Part shown: in pieces, positions 15,734 to 24,343 of the stretch
Layout: every line of letters begins with the position of its first letter
Numbering within the stretch: the first letter of the stretch is position 1
Origin: Streptomyces sp. NBRC 110035
GTDB lineage: Bacteria; Actinomycetota; Actinomycetes; Streptomycetales; Streptomycetaceae
NCBI RefSeq assembly: GCF_000829695.1
Contig: NZ_BBNN01000030.1
Span: 1 to 64,000, forward strand
Length of the DNA: 64,000 nt
Direction of reading: 5' to 3'
The notes under the pieces: generated by a model
What the model saw: only the letters and a program-made list of their open reading frames with translations
Told to the model about the DNA's origin: nothing
Database searches by the model: none
Position numbers and translations under genes: made by a program

Positions 15734-17296
15734 ATGCTACGACGCCGCTGGACCGGACCCCTTCTGCTGGCCCTCCTGCTGACCGTCCTGGCCCCCTTGC
15801 CCGCCGCGGCCCGGCCCGCCGGGGCTGCCGCCTCCGCAGCCGCGGATCCCGTGCCGCTCCGGACGGGCACGGCCAAGGGCGCCCCGACCGTGCCCCTGCC
15901 GTCGCTCGGCGCGACCACCACCCAGGTCGCCCGCGGGCTGAGACGGCCCACCGCCCTCGTCGGCCCCGACGACGGCACGGACCGGCTGTTCATCACCGAG
16001 AAGTCCGGCACCGTCCGGGTCTACCACCCGGACACCGGCCTGGCTGCGGCCCCGCTCGTCGACATCACCTCGGCCGTGGACGAATCGGGCAACGAGCGCG
16101 GCCTGCTCGGCATCGCCCTCCCGCCCGACTTCGCCGCCAGCCGGAACCTGTACCTGGCGTACACGGCACGGCCCGACGGCGCGGTCACCCTCGCCCGTTA
16201 CCGGCTCGACGAGTCCCGCCTGGAGGTCCTGCTCTCCCAGGAACACGCCGAGTACAACAACCACAACGGCGGCCAGCTCGCGTTCGGCCCCGACGGCAAC
16301 CTGTACTGGAGCATCGGCGACGGCGGCGGCTCCGGGGATCCCTTCCGCTCCGGCCAGCGGCTGGACACCCTGCTGGGCAAGATCCTGCGGATCGACGTGA
16401 GCCGTGGCTGCGACCCGCTTCCCTACTGCGTCCCCGCCGACAACCCCTTCGTGGACACGGACGGCGCCCGCGAGGAGATCTGGCTGTACGGGCTGCGCAA
16501 CCCGTGGCGGTTCTCCTTCGACGACGCCGACGGCTCGATGTGGATCGGCGACGTCGGCCAGGGCCGGTGGGAGGAGATCGACCACCTCGCCCCGGGACAG
16601 GGCGGGCTGAACCTCGGCTGGTCCTGCTACGAGGGGCTGGAGAGATTCGAGGACGGCGACTGCGCGCCCGGTGAGACGTACACCGAGCCGGTCTTCACGT
16701 ACTCCCCGTACACCGGCGGCTGCTCGGTCATCGGCGGCCACGTCTACCGCGGCCAGAAGTACGCAGACCTGGCCGGCGGCACGTACATCGCCACCGACTA
16801 CTGCTCGTCCACGGTCTGGGCGCTGCGCCCCGACGGCAGCGGCGGCTACGAGCAGGCCGAGATCGGGGAGATGCCCACCCAGGTGACCTCGATCGGTACG
16901 ACCGCCGACGGGGAGTTCTACGTGGTCAACGATCTGCCCGGCGGCCTGCACCGGGTGTCGTTCGCACGGGAGGAACCCACCTGCCGGGTGGACCGTACGG
17001 TGACGACCTGGGGTACCGGCACGACGGTCGACCTCACCGTCACCAACACCGGCGGCACCCCGGTGAACGGCTGGACGCTGGAGTTCCCCCTGACTCTCGG
17101 GCAGACCGTCGTCTCCGACTGGAACACGGACCTGACCCAGGGAAGCAACGTGATCAAGGCGACCGACGCCTCGCACAACGCCACGATCGCTCCGGGCGCG
17201 AGCATCACCCTCGGCTACCTCGCCGGCCACACCGGCGACGCGTCACCTCCGCCCCGGTTCACGCTCAACGGGGACGCCTGCGCCGTCGGCCGCTGA
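15734..17296 (+). CDS. Secreted PQQ-type sugar dehydrogenase (GSDH family) with C-terminal CBM2
   Basis: 520 residues from ATG 15734, preceded by TGGAG. The signal peptide is RRRWTGPLLLALLLTVLAPL with AAARPA. The beta-propeller of the glucose/sorbosone dehydrogenase family follows (RPTALVGPDDGTDRLFITEK, ERGLLGIALPPDF, YNNHNGGQLAFGPDGNLYWS, GDGGGSGDP, LYGLRNPWRFSFD, GDVGQGRWEEID), with catalytic-type His in the NHNGG block. Residues from about 420 form a CBM2-like module (TVDLTVTNTGGTPVNGWTLE, DWN), suggesting attachment to cellulose or chitin. Probable role: oxidation of carbohydrate ends outside the cell using PQQ. No PQQ synthesis genes lie in this window. Confidence 0.88.
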   Translation: MLRRRWTGPLLLALLLTVLAPLPAAARPAGAAASAAADPVPLRTGTAKGAPTVPLPSLGATTTQVARGLRRPTALVGPDDGTDRLFITEKSGTVRVYHPDTGLAAAPLVDITSAVDESGNERGLLGIALPPDFAASRNLYLAYTARPDGAVTLARYRLDESRLEVLLSQEHAEYNNHNGGQLAFGPDGNLYWSIGDGGGSGDPFRSGQRLDTLLGKILRIDVSRGCDPLPYCVPADNPFVDTDGAREEIWLYGLRNPWRFSFDDADGSMWIGDVGQGRWEEIDHLAPGQGGLNLGWSCYEGLERFEDGDCAPGETYTEPVFTYSPYTGGCSVIGGHVYRGQKYADLAGGTYIATDYCSSTVWALRPDGSGGYEQAEIGEMPTQVTSIGTTADGEFYVVNDLPGGLHRVSFAREEPTCRVDRTVTTWGTGTTVDLTVTNTGGTPVNGWTLEFPLTLGQTVVSDWNTDLTQGSNVIKATDASHNATIAPGASITLGYLAGHTGDASPPPRFTLNGDACAVGR

Positions 17297-17390
17297 ACCC
17301 CCGGCGCGGCGCCCGCGTGGCGCCGTCGGGCTCCTCGTGCGGCGCCGGAGTCCGGCCCGGTTGCCCCGAAGGCGAAGGGCTGAGGGAACA

Positions 17391-17425
17391 CCAGGGGCGC
17401 CCGGCGCGGCACCGGGCGCCCCTGG
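17391..17425. terminator. Perfect 14-bp hairpin between convergent genes
   Basis: The arms CCAGGGGCGCCCGG and CCGGGCGCCCCTGG flank a 7-base loop between the sugar dehydrogenase and aminopeptidase genes. Confidence 0.75.
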
Positions 17426-17437
17426 CACTCGTACGGG

Positions 17438-20026
17438 TTACGCCCGTTCGGCCGCCGCGTCCGCGGCCTGGGCGCGCAGGGCGCGTTCCACGCCCGCGCG
17501 GGACTCGGAGACCAGGCGGCGCAGGGCCGGGGTCGGTTCGGCGGAGGCCAGCCAGGCGTCCGTCTTCTCCAGGGTCTCGTCAAAGACCTGGACCGCCGGG
17601 TAGAGGCCGACCGCGATCTGCTGGGCCATCTCGTGCGAGCGGGACTCCCAGACGCCGGCCAGCGCCTCGAAGTACCGGTCCGTGTACGGCTCCAGCAGCT
17701 CGCGCTGGTCGGTCTGGACGAAGCCGGCGATGACCGCCTCCTGGACCGCGTTCGGCAGCTTGTCGGACTCCACGACCGACGCCCACGCCTCCGCCTTGGC
17801 CTCCTCGGTCGGCCGGGCGGCGCGCGCGGTGGCGGCGTGGCGCTCGCCGGCGGCCGTACGGTCCCGCTCGTACTCCGAGGCGATCTCCGCCTCGTCGAAC
17901 CGGCCCACCGCCGCGAGCCGCTGCACGAACGCCCAGCGCAGCTCGGTGTCGACGGCCAGGCCCTCGATCGTCCGGGTGCCGTCCAGCAGGCTCTCCAGGA
18001 GGTCCAGCTGCTCCGGCTTGCGCGCCGTCGCGGCGAACGCGCGCGCCCACGCCAGCTGGTGGTCGCTGCCCGCCCCGGCGGCCCGCAGATGGGCCAGCGT
18101 GGCCTCCGTCCAGCGGGTGAGCAGCGTCTCGCGGGAGGACGGGGCGGCGTACAGGTCGATCGCCAGCTTCACCTGGCGGTGCAGCGACTGCACCACGCCG
18201 ATGTCCGACTCCTTGCCGATGCCCGAGAACACCAGCGACAGGTAGTCGCGGGTGGCCAGCTCGCCGTCGCGGGTCATGTCCCAGGCCGACGCCCAGCTCA
18301 GCGCGCGCGGCAGGGACGCCTCGAAGTCGCCCAGGTGCTCGGTGACGAAGGCCAGCGACCGCTCGTCCAGGCGGACCTTGGCGTACGACAGGTCGTCGTC
18401 GTTGAGCAGCACGACGTCCGGGCGCGCCCTGCCGACGAGCTCCGGTACGGCGGTCAGCTCGCCGTCGACGTCCAGCTCGACCCGGTCGACGCGCACCAGC
18501 CTGCCGCTCGCCCCGTCCAGGTCGTACAGGCCGACCGCGATCCGGTGCGGGCGCAGGACCGGCTCGCCCTTGGCGCCGGCGGGCAGCGCGGGGGCCTCCT
18601 GGCGGATGGCGAAGGAGGTGATGGTTCCCGTGCCGTCCGGGCCGTCCGTCTCGATCTCCGGGCGCAGCACGTTGATGCCGGCCGTCTCCAGCCACTTCCG
18701 CGACCAGGTGCTCAGGTCGCGGCCGGAGGTCTCCTCCAGGGCGCTCAGCAGGTCGGGCAGGCGCGTGTTGCCGTACGCGTGGCGCTTGAAGTACGCCTGC
18801 ACGCCGCTGAAGAACGCGTCCGTGCCGACGTAGGCCACCAACTGCTTGAGGACCGAGGCGCCCTTGGCGTACGTGATGCCGTCGAAGTTGACCAGCACGT
18901 CGTCCAGGTCACGGATGTCGGCCATGATCGGGTGCGTGGACGGCAGCTGGTCCTGGCGGTAGGCCCAGGTCTTCATGGAGTTCGCGAACGTCGTCCACGA
19001 GTGCGGCCACTTCGAGCCCGGCGCCTCCGCCTGGCAGGCGGCCTCGGCGTAGGTGGCGAACGACTCGTTCAGCCACAGGTCGTTCCACCACTCCATGGTG
19101 ACCAGGTCGCCGAACCACATGTGGGCCAGCTCGTGCAGGATCGTCGCGGCCCGCCCCTCGTACGCCGCGTCCGTCACCTTCGACCGGAAGACGTACTGGT
19201 CGCGGATGGTGACCGCGCCCGCGTTCTCCATCGCGCCCGCGTTGAACTCCGGCACGAACAGCTGGTCGTACTTCCCGAAGGGGTACGGGTAGTCGAACTT
19301 CTCCTGGAACCACTCGAAGCCCTGCCGGGTGACCTCGAAGATCGCGTCCGCGTCGAGGTACTCGGCGAGCGAGGGCCGGCAGTAGATGCCGAGCGGCACC
19401 GACTGGCCGTCCTTCTCGTACACGCTGTGCACGGAGTGGTACGGGCCGACGACGAGCGCCGTGACGTACGTCGACATCCGCGGGGTCGGCTCGAACTCCC
19501 AGACGTTGTCACGGGGTTCGGGGGTGGGCGAGTTGGAGACGACGGTCCAGCCGTCCGGCGCCTTCACGGTGAACCGGAAGGTCGCCTTGAGGTCGGGCTG
19601 CTCGAAGCTCGCGAACACCCGGCGGGCGTCCGGCACCTCGAACTGGGTGTAGAGATAGGCCTGGTCGTCCACCGGGTCCACGAACCGGTGCAGTCCCTCA
19701 CCGGTGTTGGTGTACGCGCAGTCGGCGCTCACCCGCAGGACGTTGCGGCCCGGGAGCAGACCGGGCAGGGCGATGCGGGAGTCCGTGAAGACCCCGGCGG
19801 GGTCGAGGGGGTCCCCGTTGAGGGTCACCTCGTGGACGGTGGGGGCCACCAGGTCGATGAAGGAGTCCCCTCCGTCCCCGGAGACGTCGAAGCGCACCGT
19901 GGTCACGGACCGGTAGGTGCCGCCCTCCTGCGCGCCGGAGAGGTCGAGATCGACCTCGTACGAGTCAACGGTCAGCAGTTTCGCCCGCTGCTGCGCCTCT
20001 TCGCGAGTCAGGTTTGTGCCAGGCAC
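17438..20026 (-). CDS. pepN: M1-family aminopeptidase N (first paralogue)
   Basis: 862 residues from GTG 20026, with GAGGAG 8-9 bases upstream. This is a cytoplasmic zinc aminopeptidase that trims N-terminal residues. The exopeptidase motif GAMEN is near residue 265, the zinc site HELAHMWFGD near residue 297 with the third ligand in LNESF 18 residues on, and the ERAP1-like C-terminal helical domain follows. The N-terminus (TNLTREEAQQRAKLLTVDSY) matches actinobacterial PepN. A second full-length copy lies at 31835-34429 on the same strand. It is monocistronic between hairpins. High confidence. Confidence 0.95.
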   Translation of the reverse strand: MPGTNLTREEAQQRAKLLTVDSYEVDLDLSGAQEGGTYRSVTTVRFDVSGDGGDSFIDLVAPTVHEVTLNGDPLDPAGVFTDSRIALPGLLPGRNVLRVSADCAYTNTGEGLHRFVDPVDDQAYLYTQFEVPDARRVFASFEQPDLKATFRFTVKAPDGWTVVSNSPTPEPRDNVWEFEPTPRMSTYVTALVVGPYHSVHSVYEKDGQSVPLGIYCRPSLAEYLDADAIFEVTRQGFEWFQEKFDYPYPFGKYDQLFVPEFNAGAMENAGAVTIRDQYVFRSKVTDAAYEGRAATILHELAHMWFGDLVTMEWWNDLWLNESFATYAEAACQAEAPGSKWPHSWTTFANSMKTWAYRQDQLPSTHPIMADIRDLDDVLVNFDGITYAKGASVLKQLVAYVGTDAFFSGVQAYFKRHAYGNTRLPDLLSALEETSGRDLSTWSRKWLETAGINVLRPEIETDGPDGTGTITSFAIRQEAPALPAGAKGEPVLRPHRIAVGLYDLDGASGRLVRVDRVELDVDGELTAVPELVGRARPDVVLLNDDDLSYAKVRLDERSLAFVTEHLGDFEASLPRALSWASAWDMTRDGELATRDYLSLVFSGIGKESDIGVVQSLHRQVKLAIDLYAAPSSRETLLTRWTEATLAHLRAAGAGSDHQLAWARAFAATARKPEQLDLLESLLDGTRTIEGLAVDTELRWAFVQRLAAVGRFDEAEIASEYERDRTAAGERHAATARAARPTEEAKAEAWASVVESDKLPNAVQEAVIAGFVQTDQRELLEPYTDRYFEALAGVWESRSHEMAQQIAVGLYPAVQVFDETLEKTDAWLASAEPTPALRRLVSESRAGVERALRAQAADAAAERA

Positions 20027-20199
20027 GCGGTCATCTCCTCGTTATGTGTGGGTTGCGTCATCCTTCCACGCCACCGGCTCGGAACGCGATGTCCATTTCC
20101 CGCCGGTGGCGTGCCCGGTCGGGCACGGTTCCGAACCCGTGACAGCGGCCCATACCCCCCCACCCCGTCCCTGCACAGGCCCTGAAAGAACCGCGCACC

Positions 20200-20644
20200 A
20201 TGGACGACGCGGGCCGCTCCCCGGTCCCCCGCACCGACAACGAGGGCGGCGCCCCGCTCCGCTGCTGCCTGCGCCGCGGCGAAGCGGGAGAGCTGATCAC
20301 CCTGGTCACCTACGCCCTCTGCGTCGCTGGGCGGCACACACGGGCGCCGACCCGGGCCCGTACGACGAGCGGGGGCCGGTCTTCCTCCACGCCGAGGAGC
20401 GTGCGGGACCGCAGGGCGACGACGGCCTCCCCTTCACGGCCGCCCACCGTGTCCTCCGCCGCCACGCCTCCGCCGCCACGCCTCCGACGGCACCATCCTG
20501 GGCGGCCGCCTGGTGGACACCCCGGACGGCTTCGGACCCGCCCTCACGGAGGCCTTCACCGACCCGGCCGTCGCCCTCGTCCACGTCCGCGCGGTGGAGT
20601 ACGGCTGCTTCCTCCACGAGGTGCGGCGAGACAGCCGGCCGTGA
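20200..20644 (+). pseudogene. DUF1203-family protein, broken by frameshifts
   Basis: Three consecutive frames together give a DUF1203 protein: PLRCCLRRGEAGELITLVTY, then (one frame over, from about 20315) RRWAAHTGADPGPYDERGP and HRVLRRHAS, then (another frame, from about 20485) GFGPALTEAFTDPAVALVHV and AVEYGCFLHEVRRDSRP with a stop at 20644. The second break is explained by an exact 14-bp tandem duplication at 20457-20484. The first lies in CTCTGCGTCGC around 20315-20322 and is a small indel. The true start may lie a few codons upstream of ATG 20200 (ALKEPRT reads in frame). Not expected to be functional. Confidence 0.75.
20457..20484 (+). repeat. Exact 14-bp tandem duplication causing a frameshift
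   Basis: CGCCGCCACGCCTC occurs twice in succession (20457-20470, 20471-20484). Removing one copy restores RRHASDGTILGG across the join, as the family requires. Confidence 0.85.
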
Positions 20645-20760
20645 CTGTCCCGTCCGCCGCCGACGAGGTGATTGATCAGTTGTGACGCGAGGATCAAGAT
20701 GTTCCTACTTGGGCAAGGGCACGGCACGGAAAACGGTAGCCCTGGACTTCCTGCCCCGGG

Positions 20761-20773
20761 TAGCATTGAGGGT
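20761..20773 (+). promoter_or_regulatory. -10 element just upstream of mazE, possible leaderless start
   Basis: TAGCAT lies 7 bases before ATG 20774. A weak GAGGG is also present in the gap, so both leaderless and very short-leader readings are possible. Confidence 0.4.
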
Positions 20774-21004
20774 ATGAAGATCAGTGTGAGTCTGCCCCAG
20801 GAGGACCTGGCCTTCGTCGACGAGTACGCCGCCCGTACGGAGGCCGAGTCCCGGTCGGCCGTGATACATGCCGCCATCGAGTTGCTCAGGCAGGCGCAGC
20901 TCGAGCAGGAGTACACGGAGGCTTTCGCCGAATGGGACGGGAGCGAGGATGCCCGGCTGTGGGACCGGGCGAGCGGAGACGGGATCACCGATGAGGCGTG
21001 GTGA
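20774..21004 (+). CDS. mazE: MazE-like ribbon-helix-helix antitoxin
   Basis: 76 residues. The N-terminal ribbon-helix-helix motif is MKISVSLPQEDLAFVDEYA followed by RSAVIHAAIELLRQAQ; the acidic C-terminal half (EYTEAFAEWDGSEDARLWD) is the part that would wrap the toxin. It overlaps mazF by 14 bases, typical of coupled antitoxin-toxin operons in which the antitoxin is made first. The RHH domain is expected to repress its own promoter. I saw no damage in the pair. Confidence 0.85.
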   Translation: MKISVSLPQEDLAFVDEYAARTEAESRSAVIHAAIELLRQAQLEQEYTEAFAEWDGSEDARLWDRASGDGITDEAW

Positions 21005-21338
21005 CATCTACATGGTGGACCTGGAACCGGCGCGGGGCAGCGAGGCCAACAAGGTCAGGCCTGCCGTGATCGTCTCCAACGACGCCGCCAACGAGTCCGT
21101 CGTACGGAACAACCGGGGAGTTGTGACCGTGGCGCCGCTGACGTCCAACACCTCTCGCGTCCTGACGTTCCAGGTTCTTCTGCGCTCGGAGGAGAGCCGT
21201 CTGCCGAAGGACTCCAAAGTGCAGTGCGAGCAGGTCCGTGCCATTGCGCCGGAACGTCTGATGCACAGGGTCGGCGCCGTGCCGCGGCAGCGCATGACCG
21301 AGATCGACGTGGCGCTGCGGCGGCATCTGGCGCTGTGA
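20991..21338 (+). CDS. mazF: MazF/PemK-family endoribonuclease toxin
   Basis: 115 residues from ATG 20991. Core motifs are RGDIYMVDLEPARGSEANKV, RPAVIVSNDAAN, VVTVAPLTSNT and SKVQCEQVRAI, the usual order for this fold; the conserved Arg of RPAVIV and the Thr/Ser of PLTSN are present. It cleaves single-stranded RNA at short sites in characterised relatives. Cotranscribed with mazE. A perfect 38-bp palindrome follows the stop and ends the transcript before the convergent asd gene. Intact, so probably active. Confidence 0.9.
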   Translation: MRRGDIYMVDLEPARGSEANKVRPAVIVSNDAANESVVRNNRGVVTVAPLTSNTSRVLTFQVLLRSEESRLPKDSKVQCEQVRAIAPERLMHRVGAVPRQRMTEIDVALRRHLAL

Positions 21339-21347
21339 GGATGCGCA

Positions 21348-21385
21348 GAGGGGGCGTCCGCCGGCCGGCCGGCGGACGCCCCCTC
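21348..21385. terminator. Perfect 38-bp palindrome between mazF and asd
   Basis: Each 19-base half is the exact complement of the other (left half starts GAGGGGGCGTCCGCCGG); there is no unpaired spacer. It serves two convergent genes. Confidence 0.75.
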
Positions 21386-21399
21386 GTAACGGCTGTCGG

Positions 21400-22416
21400 T
21401 TACCGCTTGAGCTCGGCCGCCACCAGTTCCGCGATCTGGACCGCGTTCAGGGCCGCGCCCTTGCGGAGGTTGTCGTTGGAGACGAAGAGGGCCAGGCCGT
21501 TGTCGACCGTCTCGTCGCGGCGGATGCGGCCGACGTAGGACGGGTCCTGGCCCGCCGCCTGCAGCGGGGTGGGGATGTCGGTGACGACGACACCGGGGGC
21601 GTCGGCCAGCAGCTCGGTCGCGCGCTCCGGGCTGATCGGGCGGGCGAAGCGGGCGTTGATCTGGAGGGAGTGCCCGGAGAAGACCGGGACGCGCACGCAG
21701 GTGCCGGAGACCTTCAGGCCGGGGATGTCCAGGATCTTGCGGGACTCGTTGCGCAGCTTCTGCTCCTCGTCGGTCTCGTTGAGGCCGTCGTCCACGACGT
21801 TGCCGGCGAGGGGCAGCACGTTGAAGGCGATGGGGCGCTTGTAGACGGCCGGCTCCGGGAAGTCGACCGCGCCGCCGTCGTGGGTCAGCCTGTCGGCGTC
21901 GGCGACGACCTTCTGGGTCTGGCCGTGCAGCTCCGCCACGCCCGCGAGACCGGAACCGGACACCGCCTGGTACGTGGCGACCACCAGCGCGTCCAGGCCC
22001 GCCTCGTCGTGCAGCGGACGCAGCACCGGCATCGCGGCCATCGTGGTGCAGTTCGGGTTGGCGATGATGCCCTTGGGACGGTTCGCGATCGCGTCCGGGT
22101 TCACCTCGGAGACGACCAGCGGAACCTCGGGGTCCTTGCGCCACGCGGACGAGTTGTCGATCACGACCGCGCCCTGCGAGGCGACCTTCTCGGCCAGCGC
22201 CTTCGACGTCGTACCGCCCGCCGAGAACAGCACGATGTCCAGACCGGTGTAGTCGGCGGTGGACGCGTCCTCCACCGTCACGCCGTCCAGCTCCGTCCCC
22301 GCCGAGCGGGCCGAGGCGAACAGGCGCAGCTCCGTGACCGGGAAGTTCCGCTCCTTGAGGATGCTGCGCATGACCGTGCCCACCTGACCGGTGGCTCCGA
22401 CGATTCCGACCCTCAC
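21400..22416 (-). CDS. asd: Aspartate-semialdehyde dehydrogenase
   Basis: 338 residues from GTG 22416, with GGGAG 7 bases upstream. It makes aspartate semialdehyde from aspartyl phosphate, feeding lysine/diaminopimelate, threonine and methionine synthesis. The N-terminal NADP-binding motif is VGIVGATGQVGTVM. The catalytic Cys lies in ANPNCTTMA near residue 130, a substrate Arg in the KLRNESRKIL region, and the catalytic-type His in PVFSGHSLQ near residue 245. No aspartokinase gene is adjacent, unlike many actinobacterial asd loci, so this may be a second asd of the genome. High confidence in the family. Confidence 0.93.
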   Translation of the reverse strand: MRVGIVGATGQVGTVMRSILKERNFPVTELRLFASARSAGTELDGVTVEDASTADYTGLDIVLFSAGGTTSKALAEKVASQGAVVIDNSSAWRKDPEVPLVVSEVNPDAIANRPKGIIANPNCTTMAAMPVLRPLHDEAGLDALVVATYQAVSGSGLAGVAELHGQTQKVVADADRLTHDGGAVDFPEPAVYKRPIAFNVLPLAGNVVDDGLNETDEEQKLRNESRKILDIPGLKVSGTCVRVPVFSGHSLQINARFARPISPERATELLADAPGVVVTDIPTPLQAAGQDPSYVGRIRRDETVDNGLALFVSNDNLRKGAALNAVQIAELVAAELKR

Positions 22417-22698
22417 GACGTCTCCCTCACTGCGTTCTGCGTCATACGACGTATACGGCGTACCTGTGCCCTTTGCCTGCCGGCCGGGGCATTTCCATCA
22501 TGCGGCCGACCACGGCCCGCCTGTCCAGTTCTTTGCGCCCCCTGCCCGCACAGTGGGACGCACCGGCATCCCCGCCGGTCGCGGACCTGCGGTCGCCACC
22601 CCCTTGAGCTGCAGGAATTCAGTCGTCGGGGGTCGGCGGCCGCAAGGTTCCCTGCCCCGGCCCACTCCCCTCACACGGAGGTGTGACGTACGCCTCTG

Positions 22699-22735
22699 CC
22701 CGGTTCGCACCCGGCTCGCCCCCGGTTCGCACCCG
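22699..22735 (+). promoter_or_regulatory. Two 15-bp direct repeats, 22 bp apart, upstream of the ECF sigma gene
   Basis: CCCGGTTCGCACCCG occurs at 22699-22713 and again at 22721-22735, two helical turns apart and 55-91 bases before the start. This looks like a tandem binding site. The rest of the 373-base gap 22417-22789 holds the asd promoter region; no gene was seen. Confidence 0.45.
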
Positions 22736-22789
22736 ATTCGCGCGGCGGGCGAACGTTCCGGGCCGCACCGGCGTCGTAGGAGAAACAGA

Positions 22790-23341
22790 GTGAGGGGGTG
22801 GGCAGTGCTGCGCGGAAGGATCCGGCGTGGCCGGCAGGCGTCCGGCGCCGTGGACGACGACCCGCTGGACGCGGCGCAGGAACGCCGGGTACGGGCGGTG
22901 CTCGCGCTCGGCGGGGTGCCGCAGACCGACCTGCCGGACGGGGTGCAGCAGGTCCGGCTGCGGCTGCTGGAGCGTGCCGTGAGCGGGCAGGAGGCGCCCC
23001 GGGACGTCTCGGCCTGGGCCGCCGTCGTCGCCTCCCACCTCGCCATGGACTGGCACCGGGCCAGACGGCGCCAGGAACGGCTCGGCGAACGCCTCGCCGC
23101 GCTGCGCCCCGCCGGACCCCCGGCCGACGAGGAGACCCGCCTGCTCTCCCTCGCCGTCGCCCGCGGCCTGGACGGGCTGCCCGACGCCCAGCGCCAGGTC
23201 GTCGTGCTGCGCTTCTACGCCGACCTGCCGGTGCGCTCGATCGCCGAGCAGCTCGGCGTGCCCGAAGGCACGGTCAAGAGCCGGCTGCACACGGCCGTAC
23301 GGGCCCTGCGCGCCCGCCTGCACGAGGACGAGGTGGTGTGA
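22790..23341 (+). CDS. ECF-subfamily RNA polymerase sigma factor
   Basis: 183 residues from GTG 22790, with AGGAG 7 bases upstream. Region 2 spans the middle (LPDGVQQVRLRLLERAVSG, SAWAAVVASHLAMDWHRARR). Region 4 is clear: LPDAQRQVVVLRFYADLPVR, SIAEQLGVPEGTVKSRLHTA (helix-turn-helix). It ends 1 base before the start of a gene for a membrane protein that may hold it at the membrane as an anti-sigma partner. Direct repeats upstream may mark an activator site. Target regulon unknown. Confidence 0.88.
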   Translation: MRGWAVLRGRIRRGRQASGAVDDDPLDAAQERRVRAVLALGGVPQTDLPDGVQQVRLRLLERAVSGQEAPRDVSAWAAVVASHLAMDWHRARRRQERLGERLAALRPAGPPADEETRLLSLAVARGLDGLPDAQRQVVVLRFYADLPVRSIAEQLGVPEGTVKSRLHTAVRALRARLHEDEVV

Positions 23342-23342
23342 C

Positions 23343-24263
23343 GTGGCCGTCCACGACGACGACCGGAACGACACCGGCGACGAGCGCGGCACCGAGCACG
23401 ACGGCCCTCAGCGCGACGGCACCGAGTACGAAGGCGTCGACGCCCTCATGGCCGCGATCCTCGACGAGCCGCTGCCCGCCGCGGCCCGGCGGGACCCGGC
23501 GTTCACGGCCGCGCGGGACGCGGCCGCCGCCGACGTCGCCGTGCTCAGGAAGCACCTGGGCCTGATCGGGGAGACGCTGGCAGCCGTGGGGACGCCGGCA
23601 GCGCGAGAGAAGGCCGTGGGGCCGGAGGCTGCTCCGGCGGCCGTGACCGGGACGTCTACCAGCCCCGGTGGCAGGCCCACGACGGGCCCCCGCGCGCCGG
23701 TGACGCCCCTGCCCTCGCGCCGCGCGCCCCGTCGCCCGCTGCGGGTCGCCCTCGGCGCGCTCGCCGCCGCGGCGGCCGCCGCGGCGGTCCTCGGTACGGG
23801 CTGGCTCGTGGCGCAGCCCGGGCAGGGCGACACCGCCTCCTCGGCAGCCGAGTCCGCCGACAAGGCGGCCGGCGACGAGCGGTCCACGGGTGCCGGGGAC
23901 CCGGCCGGTGACCTGTTCGGCAGTCCCCGCCACCTCGCCTGCGCCCGGCTCGTCGCCGAGGGCACGGTGACCGGGGTGGAGCCGGTACCGGGCGCCGGAG
24001 GGGACCGCGTCACGCTGGAGGTGACCCGCGGCTACAAGCCGGAGCCGGAGCCCGGCACGAACGCGGGGGACCGGGACGAGGTCACCTTCCTGACCGGGGC
24101 CACCGGCCGGCCCCGGCTGCGCACCGGCGACCAGGTCCTGGTCGGCCTGCCCCGCGAGGGGACCGTCCCGGACGCCGTGATCGTCGGCGAGGAGGGCATC
24201 GCCCCCGAGCGGGCGCGCATCACCGCCGCCCTGCCCGCCTCCCGCACCCTGACCTGCGAGTGA
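23343..24263 (+). CDS. Single-pass membrane protein, probable partner of the ECF sigma factor
   Basis: 306 residues from GTG 23343, 1 base after the sigma gene stop. The N-terminal half is acidic then helical (MAAILDEPLPAAARRDPAF, DVAVLRKHLGLIGETL), followed by a Pro/Arg linker. One membrane helix lies around residues 134-157 (VALGALAAAAAAAAVLGTGW), and the external domain has Cys in HLACARLVAEG and a C-terminal Cys, possibly a disulfide. No zinc-binding HxxxCxxC anti-sigma motif is visible, so anti-sigma activity is inferred from position and topology only. A hairpin ends the operon. Confidence 0.65.
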   Translation: MAVHDDDRNDTGDERGTEHDGPQRDGTEYEGVDALMAAILDEPLPAAARRDPAFTAARDAAAADVAVLRKHLGLIGETLAAVGTPAAREKAVGPEAAPAAVTGTSTSPGGRPTTGPRAPVTPLPSRRAPRRPLRVALGALAAAAAAAAVLGTGWLVAQPGQGDTASSAAESADKAAGDERSTGAGDPAGDLFGSPRHLACARLVAEGTVTGVEPVPGAGGDRVTLEVTRGYKPEPEPGTNAGDRDEVTFLTGATGRPRLRTGDQVLVGLPREGTVPDAVIVGEEGIAPERARITAALPASRTLTCE

Positions 24264-24294
24264 CCGACGCGGGCGCGGGGCGCGTACGGCGAAA

Positions 24295-24324
24295 GGGGCG
24301 GGCGTCCTCGTGGACGCCCGCCCC
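24295..24324. terminator. Perfect 13-bp hairpin between convergent genes
   Basis: The arms GGGGCGGGCGTCC and GGACGCCCGCCCC flank a TCGT loop after the sigma operon and before the end of the protease gene. Confidence 0.75.
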
Positions 24325-24343
24325 TGCCGCTGGTGGCCGTCGG

